NCBI RefSeq assembly: GCF_038443675.1
Contig: NZ_CP151762.1
Span: 806,001 to 870,000 of the forward strand
Origin: Yoonia sp. G8-12
GTDB taxonomy: Bacteria; Pseudomonadota; Alphaproteobacteria; Rhodobacterales; Rhodobacteraceae
DNA: 64,000 nucleotides
Direction: 5' to 3'
Shown here: in pieces, positions 17,022 through 25,884 of the stretch
Layout: every line of letters starts with the position of its first letter
How positions within the stretch are numbered: position 1 is the first letter of the stretch
Program-made: the position numbers and the translations under genes
The notes under the pieces: generated by a model
The model's database searches: none
What the model saw: only the letters and a program-made list of their open reading frames with translations
What the model was told of the DNA's origin: nothing

Positions 17022-18839
17022 TTAGCTCGCGCGCGACTGGCGCTTGCGCTCGTGCGGATCAAGGTAACGCTTGCGCAGGCGGATCGCATTTGGCGTGACT
17101 TCCACCAGTTCATCATCGTCGATATAGGCAATCGCCTGTTCCAGCGACATTGTCACCGGTGTGGTCAGGCGCACCGCCTCATCGGTGCCGGATGCCCGCA
17201 CGTTCGTGAGCTTTTTGCCCTTCAGCGGGTTCACCTCAAGATCGTTTTCGCGGCTGTGTTCGCCGATGATCATGCCGGTATAGATCGGTTCTTGCGCACC
17301 GATGAACATCTTGCCCCGGTCCTCAAGGTTCCACAGGGCAAAGGCCACCGACGTGCCGTTCTCCATGGAAATTAGAACACCCTGACGGCGGCCGTCAATC
17401 TTGCCCTTATAGGGGGTCATGCCGTGGAATAGACGGTTCAGAACGCCGGACCCCCGTGTGTCGGTCAGGAATTCACCGTGATAACCGATCAGACCGCGTG
17501 ACGGCACATGCGCGATGATGCGGGTCTTGCCGGCACCGGCAGGTTTCATCTCGACCAGATCGCCTTTGCGCGGGCCGGTCAGCTTTTCGACCACGACGCC
17601 AGTGTATTCGTCATCCACGTCGATGGTCACTTCCTCGACGGGTTCCATGCGTTGGCCGTCTTGCTCGGAAAAGATGACCTGCGGGCGCGAGATGGACAAT
17701 TCAAACCCTTCGCGGCGCATGTTCTCGATCAAAACGCCCATTTGCAATTCGCCACGGCCCGAAACCTCAAACGCGTCACCACCTGGGGTGTCGGCGATTT
17801 TGATCGCGACGTTGACTTCGCTTTCTTTCATCAGACGTTCGCGGATCACGCGCGATTGCACCTTTTTCCCGTCACGACCGGCAAGCGGGCTGTCGTTGAT
17901 GCCGAAGGTCACGGTGATGGTTGGCGGATCAATCGGTTGTGCCGGGATGGCGGTGTCGATGCTCAGATCACACAGGGTGTCGGCCACGGTGGCCTTTGTC
18001 ATGCCCGCAAGTGTGACGATATCGCCTGCTTCGGCCACATCAATAGGCTGTTGGCCCAAACCACGGAAGGCGAGGATTTTGGACACGCGGAATTGTTCGA
18101 TCTTATCGCCTTTGCGTGACAGGGCCTTGATCGTTTCGCCTGCTTTCAAGGTGCCTGCTTCAACACGGCCTGTCAGAATACGGCCGATGAAAGGGTCAGC
18201 GGACAGCGTGGTGGCCAGCATCTGGAACGGCTCATCCTTGCGGGTGATCTGTGCAGGTGTCGGGACGTGCTCAACAATTTTGTCAAACAGCGCATCAAGG
18301 TTCTCGCGTGGCCCGTCGAGTTCTTCGTCACACCAACCGGCACGGCCCGATGCGAACATGGTCGGGAAATCAAGCTGCTCGTCGGATGCTTCAAGGGCTG
18401 CAAACAGGTCAAACACGTCATCGACGGCGCGGTCAGGTTCGCCATCGGGCTTGTCGACCTTGTTGACCACAACGATGGGGCGCAGACCAAGGGCCAGCGC
18501 CTTGGAGGTTACGAATTTGGTTTGCGGCATCGGGCCTTCGGCAGCGTCGACCAGCAAAACAACACCGTCGACCATGGACAGGATCCGCTCAACCTCGCCA
18601 CCGAAATCGGCGTGGCCGGGGGTGTCGACGATATTGATGCGGGTGCCTTTCCACTCAACGGACGTGCATTTCGCCAGAATAGTGATGCCGCGCTCGCGCT
18701 CGATATCGTTGCTATCCATAGCGCGCTCTTGCGTCGCCTCGTTTTCGCGGTAGATGCCCGACTGTTTTAGAAGTTCGTCAACAAGGGTCGTCTTGCCGTG
18801 GTCAACGTGTGCGATGATCGCGATATTGCGAATGTCCAT
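17022..18839 (-). CDS. typA: Translational GTPase TypA/BipA
   Basis: Ribosome-bound GTPase involved in 50S assembly and in stress or cold adaptation. 605 residues from ATG 18839, chosen because the family starts MDIRNIAIIAHVDHGKTTL; the frame extends 38 codons further upstream without support. G1 AHVDHGKTT, G2 with RERGITI, G3 DTPGHADFGG and G4 NKVDK are present, followed by domain II, two EF-G-like domains and the BipA C-terminal domain (MENGTSVAFALWNLEDRGKMF, ending in basic residues). Monocistronic and divergent from the lipoprotein gene over a 280-base spacer. Confidence 0.96.
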   Translation of the reverse strand: MDIRNIAIIAHVDHGKTTLVDELLKQSGIYRENEATQERAMDSNDIERERGITILAKCTSVEWKGTRINIVDTPGHADFGGEVERILSMVDGVVLLVDAAEGPMPQTKFVTSKALALGLRPIVVVNKVDKPDGEPDRAVDDVFDLFAALEASDEQLDFPTMFASGRAGWCDEELDGPRENLDALFDKIVEHVPTPAQITRKDEPFQMLATTLSADPFIGRILTGRVEAGTLKAGETIKALSRKGDKIEQFRVSKILAFRGLGQQPIDVAEAGDIVTLAGMTKATVADTLCDLSIDTAIPAQPIDPPTITVTFGINDSPLAGRDGKKVQSRVIRERLMKESEVNVAIKIADTPGGDAFEVSGRGELQMGVLIENMRREGFELSISRPQVIFSEQDGQRMEPVEEVTIDVDDEYTGVVVEKLTGPRKGDLVEMKPAGAGKTRIIAHVPSRGLIGYHGEFLTDTRGSGVLNRLFHGMTPYKGKIDGRRQGVLISMENGTSVAFALWNLEDRGKMFIGAQEPIYTGMIIGEHSRENDLEVNPLKGKKLTNVRASGTDEAVRLTTPVTMSLEQAIAYIDDDELVEVTPNAIRLRKRYLDPHERKRQSRAS

Positions 18840-19119
18840 TGGTCTGCCTTTGTGCGGAAGTTGCCGCGCGGATACCGTGCAATCGCAGCAAAAGCCACCC
18901 CTTATTGTCGCAATCCTCTTTTCGCCTGCCGCGACGTTCCGTTTTCGTGGCATATTGGCAGCCGCAACGGCCCGTATTCCGCACCAACACCTTGCCGCAT
19001 TGTGAAAAATCGCGGGCTGCGCGATAACAGAAACGGGGCCGCCAAGATTTAGCCATAGTGTTGTCTAAGATGCCCCAAAGACACGCATTTGACGCGAATA
19101 GATTTGTAGGGATGACCGC

Positions 19120-20034
19120 ATGATTTTTCACCAAGCGAAACCTTTGTCTGTGGCCGCCCTCGTGGCGCTGACCGCCTGCGGTGGCGGTGGCGGAGGGGGT
19201 GATACCGGTGGCGGCGGTGGTGACCCAACGCCAGGTTCGAACGGGCTTCCATTTGGCGCAGTAGGGCAAACGCTGCTAATTGATGCGGTGGATCGGCCAA
19301 TAACCATGCGCAGCGCTAGTTTTCAGGCGGGCAGTGCGCCGAGTATCGTACCTGCTACGATCACGGTCGACGCTGGTTTCTTCCAAGGCGGCACAGCTAA
19401 TCTCAATGGAACGATTACGATTTTCGGTGAGACCGTTACGATAGAGAACGGACAAGGTACGTTGGACGATTCCGATGAGGTCGTCGTCGTGACTTTTGAA
19501 CCAAACCGTCCGAGCGCCGAAAATCCCGCGATATACACTGCTGCGTTAGAAGTGAATGTCTCTGGGCAAGGTTTCAACGATGTCAACGGTGAAGCTGCCT
19601 ATGTTTTCGGTTTTGAAACCGAGCCTGATACGATTGCCGCGCGTACCGGCGGTACACTGACCTATGTGGGCGATTTTCAGTCGTTTGGTTCGTTGGGTGG
19701 CGCGAACAACGCCCAGACAGAGTATGCTGGTGGCATAACTGTTGCTGTGAACTTTGCGGGTTCCGGCAATGCTATTGTGACATTGGATGGTCAGATTGGT
19801 GGAACCGGTAATGTTGATATGGCAGGCAATATTGGATTGACTGGCAACGGGTTTGCAGGTGAATTGAATTGTACGACTGGCTGCACCGGTGCGGCCTCTG
19901 AAGTTGATGCAACCTTCTACGGCCCGAATGCAAATGAACTTGGCGGCGTCCTCGCTATCGATATCACGGCGACGGATTTTGGTACCTATGATGGGGTCGG
20001 TACGTTTATTCTGACAAATCCAACCGCCAACTGA
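19120..20034 (+). CDS. TbpB-like surface lipoprotein (transferrin-binding-protein-like beta barrel)
   Basis: 304 residues. Lipoprotein signal peptide with lipobox ALTAC (Cys about 20), then a flexible poly-Gly/Asp linker (about 21-35) as seen in surface-exposed lipoproteins. The rest is beta-rich, Gly/Thr/Asn-rich and low in Lys; the C-terminal part has TATFYGPN-like residues (VDATFYGPNANELGGVLA), the hallmark of the TbpB/HpuA-type barrel exported by Slam proteins. No receptor (TonB) or Slam gene is nearby. Binding of iron protein is not implied: in free-living Rhodobacteraceae the ligand is unknown. Base usage is less GC-rich than its neighbours. Ends at a bidirectional-looking terminator. 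Confidence 0.72.
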   Translation: MIFHQAKPLSVAALVALTACGGGGGGGDTGGGGGDPTPGSNGLPFGAVGQTLLIDAVDRPITMRSASFQAGSAPSIVPATITVDAGFFQGGTANLNGTITIFGETVTIENGQGTLDDSDEVVVVTFEPNRPSAENPAIYTAALEVNVSGQGFNDVNGEAAYVFGFETEPDTIAARTGGTLTYVGDFQSFGSLGGANNAQTEYAGGITVAVNFAGSGNAIVTLDGQIGGTGNVDMAGNIGLTGNGFAGELNCTTGCTGAASEVDATFYGPNANELGGVLAIDITATDFGTYDGVGTFILTNPTAN

Positions 20035-20047
20035 TCATCAATGCAAG

Positions 20048-20082
20048 AGAGCCGCGCGATTGCGCGGCTCTTTCGTCTTTTG
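20048..20082. terminator. Rho-independent terminator between lipoprotein gene and icd
   Basis: Perfect ten-base-pair stem AGAGCCGCGC / GCGCGGCTCT (20048-20057 with 20062-20071), GATT loop, then TTTCGTCTTTT. It lies between convergent stops at 20034 and 20085; the T run serves the plus strand, and the stem could also stop icd transcription. Confidence 0.85.
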
Positions 20083-20084
20083 GG

Positions 20085-21293
20085 TTAAAGCGCCTTGCTC
20101 AAATTCTCGTCGATCTTGTCTAGGAACCCCATTGTTGTCAGCCAACCCTGATCGGGTCCCACCAACAGCGCCAGATCCTTGGTCATGAACCCGCTTTCCA
20201 CGGTGTCTACGACAACCTTTTCCAGCGTGTCCGCAAATTTCATCAGTTGCGCGTTGTCGTCCAGTTTGGCGCGGTGCTTCAACCCGCCGGTCCACGCGAA
20301 AATCGACGCGATCGAGTTGGTCGAGGTCGCTTGCCCCGCCTGATGCTGGCGGTAGTGGCGGGTGACGGTGCCGTGGGCGGCCTCGGCCTCGACGATCTTG
20401 CCGTCGGGGGTCATCAACTGGCTGGTCATCAGGCCCAGTGACCCGAACCCTTGCGCCACGGTGTCAGACTGCACATCGCCGTCGTAGTTCTTGCAGGCCC
20501 AGACAAATTTGCCCGACCATTTCATCGCAGAGGCGACCATATCGTCGATCAGGCGGTGCTGGTATTCGATGCCCGCTTTTTCGAATTTGTCTTTGAATTC
20601 CGCGTCAAACACCTCTTGGAATAAGTCCTTAAAGCGCCCGTCATAGGCCTTGAGGATGGTGTTCTTGGTGGACAGATAGACCGGCCAGCCAAGGTTCAGC
20701 CCATAGTTGAATGAGGCGCGTGCAAAGTCAATGATGGAGGCATCAAGGTTATACATGCCCATCGCCACGCCTGCGCCGGGGCTGTCGTAGACCTCTTTTT
20801 CAATCACGGTGCCATCTTCGCCCACGAATTTCATGGTCAGCTTGCCGGGGCCGGGCATCAGGAAATCGGTCGCCTTATACTGGTCGCCAAAGGCATGACG
20901 CCCGATCACAATCGGATCGGTCCAGCCCGGCACAAGACGGGGGACGTTTTTACAGATGATCGGCGCACGAAACACCACACCGCCCAGAATGTTGCGGATC
21001 GTCCCGTTAGGGGACCGCCACATCTGTTTGAGGCCGAATTCCTCAACCCGGTCTTCATCGGGGGTGATGGTGGCGCATTTCACGCCAACGCCGATTTCCT
21101 TGATCTTTTCGGCGGCATCAATCGTGATCTGGTCGTTGGTCTCGTCGCGGACCTCCATCGCAAGGTCATAATAAAGCAGGTCAACGTCCAGATAGGGCAA
21201 GATCAGCTTTTGCTTGATAAAGTCCCAGATAATGCGGGTCATCTCGTCACCGTCAAGTTCGACGATGGGGTTTTCTACCTTGATCTTTGACAT
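20085..21293 (-). CDS. icd: Isocitrate dehydrogenase, NADP-dependent (eukaryote-like type)
   Basis: TCA-cycle oxidation of isocitrate to 2-oxoglutarate and CO2 with NADP. 402 residues from ATG 21293 (MSKIKVENPIVELDGDEMTRI); the frame reads back 42 codons toward the tRNA but that part is not conserved. Signatures of the homodimeric eukaryote-like class: WRSPNGTIRNILGGVVFRAPI, PIVIGRHAFGDQYKATDF, YDGRFKDLFQEVF, IDDMVASAMKWSGKFVWACKNYDGDVQSD and the NADP-binding GTVTRHYRQHQAGQATSTNSIASIFAWT. Monocistronic. Confidence 0.96.
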   Translation of the reverse strand: MSKIKVENPIVELDGDEMTRIIWDFIKQKLILPYLDVDLLYYDLAMEVRDETNDQITIDAAEKIKEIGVGVKCATITPDEDRVEEFGLKQMWRSPNGTIRNILGGVVFRAPIICKNVPRLVPGWTDPIVIGRHAFGDQYKATDFLMPGPGKLTMKFVGEDGTVIEKEVYDSPGAGVAMGMYNLDASIIDFARASFNYGLNLGWPVYLSTKNTILKAYDGRFKDLFQEVFDAEFKDKFEKAGIEYQHRLIDDMVASAMKWSGKFVWACKNYDGDVQSDTVAQGFGSLGLMTSQLMTPDGKIVEAEAAHGTVTRHYRQHQAGQATSTNSIASIFAWTGGLKHRAKLDDNAQLMKFADTLEKVVVDTVESGFMTKDLALLVGPDQGWLTTMGFLDKIDENLSKAL

Positions 21294-21389
21294 GTTATAT
21301 CTCCGTGGCACAGCATCTCTGATGCTGCCATAACCTATCACAGGCGGCACGAAAAGCCCCGGTATGCATTTGTATACACTGAAAGGGTT

Positions 21390-21466
21390 TGGTAGGCCCG
21401 GCAGGACTTGAACCCGCAACCAAAGCGTTATGAGCGCTCTGCTCTAACCAATTGAGCTACAGGCCC
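21390..21466 (-). tRNA. tRNA with CAU anticodon (elongator Met, or lysidine-modified Ile2)
   Basis: 77-base cloverleaf on the minus strand. Acceptor GGGCCTG pairs with CGGGCCT (two wobble pairs), D arm GCTCAATTGGTTAGAGC, anticodon stem-loop GCGCTCATAACGC with CAT, T arm GCGGGTTCAAGTCCTGC, discriminator A and encoded CCA ending at 21390. It lacks the initiator features (three G-C pairs under the anticodon and an unpaired first base), so it is elongator Met or Ile2; the sequence alone does not separate these safely. Located between icd and purM. Confidence 0.92.
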
Positions 21467-21690
21467 CCTTGTAGGAAGTGGACTACCAGAATGGTCGGGT
21501 GGGTCAAGCGGCAGGTGGGGCAAATCGGCTGGCATTTTATTGTATGAGGCGCACAGAACGGGCCGTGGGCATTTCTTTGGACCCGCAAGGCTTCTTATTG
21601 GAACGTATGCGGTGTGCGTGCCGTGCCAATTCCTGTTCCATTTGGCCAAAAGGTGCGGTAACGAACGCCAAACGCCACAGGAGCCCCGCT

Positions 21691-22734
21691 ATGACCGAGA
21701 AAAATGGCCTGACCTATGCTGATGCAGGGGTCGATATTGACGCCGGAAACACGTTGGTCGAGCGGATCAAACCGGCCGCCAAACGCACGGCACGCCCCGG
21801 CGTGATGGCGGGGTTGGGCGGGTTCGGCGCGCTCTTTGATCTCAAGGCGGCAGGCTATACCGATCCGGTGCTGGTTGCGGCCACCGACGGGGTTGGCACC
21901 AAGCTGCGGATCGCGATTGATACCGGCAATGTGGACACCATCGGTATTGATCTGGTGGCGATGTGCGTTAACGATCTGGTTTGCCAAGGGGCCGAGCCTT
22001 TGTTTTTCCTTGATTATTTTGCGACCGGCAAGTTGGAGCTGGATCAGGCGACTCGCATTATCGAAGGCATTGCCGCAGGATGTGAGGCGTCAGGTTGTGC
22101 GCTGATCGGCGGGGAAACGGCGGAAATGCCGGGGATGTATCATGCCGGTGATTTTGATCTGGCCGGATTTGCCGTGGGCGCGATGGAACGTGGCACAGAA
22201 CTGCCTGCAGGCGTGCGCGAAGGTGACGTGCTGCTGGGGCTTGCCTCGGACGGTGTGCATTCCAACGGCTATTCGCTGGTGCGTCGGATTGTCGAGGTTT
22301 CGGGCCTTGGTTGGGACGACAAAGCGCCATTCGTATACGATACACTGGGCGCGGCTTTGCTCGCGCCGACGCGGCTTTACGTCAAACAGGCGCTGGCGGC
22401 AGTGCGGGCAGGGGGCGTGCATGCGCTGGCCCATATCACGGGCGGCGGTTTGACTGAAAACCTGCCGCGTGTGTTGCCCGAAGGCATGGGCGCGCAGATT
22501 GATCTGAACGCATGGGATCTACCGCCCGTGTTCCAATGGCTTGCGCAGACAGGCGGCATGGCCGAGGCCGAAATCCTCAAGACGTTCAACGCAGGCATCG
22601 GCATGGTGCTGGCGGTTGACGCGGAGGAGGCCGCAAAGATCACCACGGTTCTGACCGACGCAGGCGAAACAGTGCATCAACTGGGCACGGTCACAGCAGG
22701 CGAGGGCGTGCGCTATACAGGCGCGCTTTTGTGA
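21691..22734 (+). CDS. purM: Phosphoribosylformylglycinamidine cyclo-ligase (AIR synthetase)
   Basis: Fifth step of purine synthesis, closing FGAM to AIR with ATP. 347 residues from ATG 21691 (CAGGAG upstream); the open frame runs 71 codons back through an unrelated stretch next to the tRNA and is not used. Motifs: LTYADAGVDIDAGNTLVERIKP, TDGVGTKLRIA, DLVAMCVNDLVCQGAEPLFFLDYFATG, LIGGETAEMPGMY, LGLASDGVHSNGYSLVR, HITGGGLTENLPRVLPEG. Overlaps purN by four bases. Confidence 0.97.
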   Translation: MTEKNGLTYADAGVDIDAGNTLVERIKPAAKRTARPGVMAGLGGFGALFDLKAAGYTDPVLVAATDGVGTKLRIAIDTGNVDTIGIDLVAMCVNDLVCQGAEPLFFLDYFATGKLELDQATRIIEGIAAGCEASGCALIGGETAEMPGMYHAGDFDLAGFAVGAMERGTELPAGVREGDVLLGLASDGVHSNGYSLVRRIVEVSGLGWDDKAPFVYDTLGAALLAPTRLYVKQALAAVRAGGVHALAHITGGGLTENLPRVLPEGMGAQIDLNAWDLPPVFQWLAQTGGMAEAEILKTFNAGIGMVLAVDAEEAAKITTVLTDAGETVHQLGTVTAGEGVRYTGALL

Positions 22735-23327
22735 CCAAAAGGGTTGCGATACTGATCTCGGGCGGTGGGTCCAACATGGTCGCGCTGGCGCAATCCATGC
22801 GCGGCGATCATCCCGCACGGCCCGTTCTGGTCTTGTCCAATGACCCGCAGGCGGGCGGGTTGGCCAAAGCGCGCGAAATGAACATCCCGACACTGGCGAT
22901 TGACCACAAACCCTTTGGCAAGGACCGCGCAGCGTTCGAGGCCGCGTTGCAAAAGGCGCTCGAGACAGCAAAGCCGGATATCATCTGCCTAGCGGGTTTT
23001 ATGCGCATCCTGACGCCTGAATTCACGGCCAAATGGGACGGGCAGATGCTCAATATCCATCCCTCGCTGTTGCCCAAATACAAAGGGCTGCACACCCATG
23101 CGCGCGCGCTGGAAGCGGGCGACACTGAACACGGCTGCTCTGTGCATGAGGTGACCGCCGCACTGGATGACGGCCCGATCTTGGGGCAGGCGCGGATGGC
23201 GGTGATGGACGGGGACACGCCCGATACGCTTGCCGCGCGGTTGCTACCACTGGAACACGCGCTTTATCCGGCTGTTTTGCGGCGTTTTGCGGCGGGTGAT
23301 CGCACCACTGTCAATCTGGGCGGGTAA
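22731..23327 (+). CDS. purN: Phosphoribosylglycinamide formyltransferase
   Basis: Transfers formyl from 10-formyl-THF to GAR, third step of purine synthesis. 198 residues starting at GTG 22731, which overlaps the purM TGA. VAILISGGGSNMVAL is the phosphate-binding start, LAGFMRILTPEF precedes the catalytic NIHPSLLPKYKGLHTHARALEAG (Asn, His) and the Asp lies in HEVTAALDDGPILGQ. purM-purN coupling is the common proteobacterial arrangement. Confidence 0.96.
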   Translation: MTKRVAILISGGGSNMVALAQSMRGDHPARPVLVLSNDPQAGGLAKAREMNIPTLAIDHKPFGKDRAAFEAALQKALETAKPDIICLAGFMRILTPEFTAKWDGQMLNIHPSLLPKYKGLHTHARALEAGDTEHGCSVHEVTAALDDGPILGQARMAVMDGDTPDTLAARLLPLEHALYPAVLRRFAAGDRTTVNLGG

Positions 23328-23404
23328 AGCTGCGCTTTTCATCGCGCGGGCAATGGCCTATCAGTGGCGTTAACAATGAATGTAAGTGCGGTTTACGGGC
23401 AGAT

Positions 23405-24562
23405 ATGAAGACAATCACAACGACCGAAGACTTGGCCGCATTTTGCCAAGAGGCCGCAAAACGCGCCTATGTCACCGTCGACACCGAGTTTCTGCGCGAG
23501 CGCACTTATTATTCCAAACTCTGCCTCGTGCAGTTGGCCTATCAAGATGACAAAGGCGCTGATGCAGCCCTTGTCGATCCTTTGGTCGAGGGTCTGTCGC
23601 TTGAGCCACTTTACGCGCTTTTCCGCGACCATGGCTGCGTCAAGGTATTCCACGCCGCCCGCCAGGATCTTGAGATTTTCTACGTCGATGCAGGCGTGAT
23701 CCCCGAACCGCTGTTCGACACGCAGGTCGCCGCGATGGTCTGCGGGTTTGGCGAACAGGCGGGTTACGAGACACTGGTGCGCAAAATCGCGAAATCGGAC
23801 CTTGATAAATCGTCGCGCTTTACCGACTGGTCGCGCCGCCCGCTGACGGATGCACAGGCGAGTTATGCTTTGGCCGATGTCACGCACCTGCGTGATATTT
23901 ATGAATATCTGTCTGCCCGTTTGGCCAAGTCTGGCCGCAGCAAATGGGTGACGGAAGAAATGGCCGTGTTGGAAGACCCGTCCACCTATCAGTCAGACCC
24001 CGAAAATGCATGGAAACGTGTCAAAACACGCACGCAATCGGGCAAGTTTCTGGCCATCGTGCGTGAATTGGCCCGCTTTCGCGAGGATTACGCCCAAAGC
24101 CGCAACATCCCCCGCAACCGCGTGTACAAGGATGACGCACTGGTCGAACTGGCCTCGACCAAACCGCTCTCTGAAAAAGACCTCGGGCGGTCGCGGTTGC
24201 TCCTACGCGAAGCACGCAAAGGCGATATCGCCAACGGTATTCTGGCGGCGATCAAGGCGGGCATGGACGTGGCCCCCAACGACATGCCCAAGGTTGACAG
24301 CGCGCGCGCCAAGCTACAGGTCAACCCCGCCTTGGCCGATATGCTGCGCGTGTTGTTGAAGGCCCGCACTGACGATGCCGAGGTGGCACCCAAGCTGATT
24401 GCCACGTCCTCGGACCTTGATGCACTGGCCGCTGGCGAACGTGATGTCGCGGCCCTGCGCGGCTGGCGGCGCGAAGTTTTCGGCAATGATGCGCTGGAAC
24501 TTTGCGAAGGCCGTGTCGGTCTGGCTGTCAAAGGTCAAAAGGTCGTCACTGTTTCGCTTTGA
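23405..24562 (+). CDS. rnd: Ribonuclease D
   Basis: 3'-5' exoribonuclease that trims tRNA and other small RNA ends. 385 residues. DEDD-type exonuclease residues: VDTEFLRERTYY (about 22-33), FHAARQDLEIF, FDTQVAAMVCGFG and YALADVTHLRDIY; followed by HRDC domains (about 205-290 and the C-terminal third). Sits between purN and sufE on the same strand, 77 bases after purN, probably with its own promoter. Confidence 0.95.
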   Translation: MKTITTTEDLAAFCQEAAKRAYVTVDTEFLRERTYYSKLCLVQLAYQDDKGADAALVDPLVEGLSLEPLYALFRDHGCVKVFHAARQDLEIFYVDAGVIPEPLFDTQVAAMVCGFGEQAGYETLVRKIAKSDLDKSSRFTDWSRRPLTDAQASYALADVTHLRDIYEYLSARLAKSGRSKWVTEEMAVLEDPSTYQSDPENAWKRVKTRTQSGKFLAIVRELARFREDYAQSRNIPRNRVYKDDALVELASTKPLSEKDLGRSRLLLREARKGDIANGILAAIKAGMDVAPNDMPKVDSARAKLQVNPALADMLRVLLKARTDDAEVAPKLIATSSDLDALAAGERDVAALRGWRREVFGNDALELCEGRVGLAVKGQKVVTVSL

Positions 24563-24617
24563 TCTGGACGATGTGGGATAGGGGGCCTACATCCCCTTAC
24601 ACACCGAAACCAAAGGC

Positions 24618-25034
24618 ATGAAAATGGCAAACCCTGATTTTGAAGAGCTGGTCGATACCTTTGAATTTCTCGACGATTGGGAAGACCGCTATCGTCATGT
24701 GATCGACATGGGCAAGGCGATGGACCCGCTGGAAGACGCGCTGAAAGTGCCCGTAACCAAGGTTGACGGCTGTGCCAGTCAGGTCTGGCTGGTGCCCAAG
24801 ATTGAGGGTGATGTGTTCACTTTCCGCGGTGAAAGCGACGCGATGATCGTGCGCGGCCTGATCGCTGTGCTGTCCGCGCTTTATAACAACCAACCTGTCA
24901 AAGAGATCGTCAAAATTGATGCACCCGCCGAGTTGGGGCGTCTTGGCCTGAATGATCATTTGTCCGCGCAACGCTCGAACGGGCTGCGGGCGATGGTTGA
25001 GCGGATCCGCGAAACGGCCGCCGCTGCGACCTAA
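24618..25034 (+). CDS. sufE: Cysteine desulfuration protein SufE
   Basis: Accepts sulfur from SufS and hands it to SufBCD for Fe-S cluster assembly. 138 residues from ATG 24618; ATG 24624 is equally possible. The acceptor Cys lies in VDGCASQVWL (about 51), with FEFLDDWEDRYRHVIDMG at the start and FRGESDAMIVRGLIAVL after it. It is separate from any suf operon here and overlaps the stop of the convergent DUF1638 gene by four bases. Confidence 0.93.
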   Translation: MKMANPDFEELVDTFEFLDDWEDRYRHVIDMGKAMDPLEDALKVPVTKVDGCASQVWLVPKIEGDVFTFRGESDAMIVRGLIAVLSALYNNQPVKEIVKIDAPAELGRLGLNDHLSAQRSNGLRAMVERIRETAAAAT

Positions 25035-25656
25035 GGGATCGCGGTAAGCGCCGGTGTCAGATCGCCATAGCCGGTAAAGCGCCGCTCGAACGCCAACCCG
25101 AGCTTTGCTGCGCAAGCCTCTGCTTTTAATGTTAAATCAGGGTCATCGGTCTGTGCCTGATAGACCAGCTTTTCATAATTTCCAAAATACATATCGCGCA
25201 GCTCAGGGTGGCGGGCAAGGCCCAGCGGTTCCCACACAAAGGCATCAAACTGCCGCACCAGAAAATCGGTCAGATAAAACGCGGTAACTTCGTCTTTTGC
25301 GGCAAAAGCGTCGTTGCCTTCAAAGAATGAATAGCAATGCGGCCCGGCAACCATGCCGATCCCCATGTCATCACAGGCGGCCTGCAATTGCCCCCTGTGC
25401 CGCAATCCGCGTAAACCACAAAGATCTGCGTGTAAGCATCACGGTATTTGGCCACGGTCTTACGCACCGCAGGGACGATTTTTTCAGGATGGTTGTGCAG
25501 GATGGCCGGCAGGCATTGCAGATCAAGATGATCAAGCCCGTTGGCCGCTTTGATCGCCAGAATTTCGCGCGCAAGCGCCCCGCAAGCAATCAATAGAACG
25601 CGCCCCTCTCCCGCAGGGGCGATCCCCTGGGTGGTCAGGATGGCGTCAGTTGTCAT
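25031..25656 (-). pseudogene. DUF1638 protein of the split methionine synthase cluster, frameshifted
   Basis: The first part, from ATG 25656, reads LLIACGALAREILAI and then FVVYADCGTGG; the frame then changes and resumes QLQAACDDMGIGMVAGPHCYSFFEGN to 25031. Adding one G to the G5 run at 25391-25395 (C5 on the plus strand) gives one intact protein of ~208 residues. DUF1638 proteins often neighbour corrinoid proteins and have been linked genetically to B12-dependent methionine synthesis; biochemical role unsettled. The gene overlaps the stop of the small membrane gene upstream by 11 bases, so it belongs to the same transcript. Single-base homopolymer error or genuine loss cannot be separated here. 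Confidence 0.8.
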
Positions 25657-25834
25657 CGCGGTCGCTGTACCTGCGCCACAGATACGCCGCAGAGAGTGCA
25701 ATCAGGCTCAGAATGGCAACGCCGGTCATAGGGGCCGCCTGCAACCCGTCTATTGCGGCAAACACCACTGCGATTGTGGCCGCTGCCGCCGCCATCACAA
25801 GAACAAGGATAAAGATCAGTCGTTCAATGGGCAT
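25646..25834 (-). CDS. Small two-helix membrane protein inside the methionine cluster
   Basis: 62 residues. Two hydrophobic segments (about 5-28 and 34-53, rich in Ala, Ile, Val) are followed by the charged tail WRRYSDRDDN, so a hairpin inner-membrane protein with a cytoplasmic tail is likely. No family recognised. It lies 50 bases after the B12-binding gene and its stop overlaps the DUF1638 start, pointing to co-transcription and perhaps coupling. Confidence 0.58.
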   Translation of the reverse strand: MPIERLIFILVLVMAAAAATIAVVFAAIDGLQAAPMTGVAILSLIALSAAYLWRRYSDRDDN

Positions 25835-25884
25835 GTCGTCCTCCTACGCAATCAAGATAAGAACGACACGCCCGTTTTGTAAGA

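Noticed and set aside
17515..18753. 412-codon plus-strand frame opposite typA
   Set aside because: Ser/Arg/Thr-rich mirror of a conserved GTPase; no ribosome site or motifs.
21478..21690. Extended N-terminus for purM
   Set aside because: The added 71 codons are not PurM-like and begin next to the tRNA; ATG 21691 has a ribosome site and the family's usual start.
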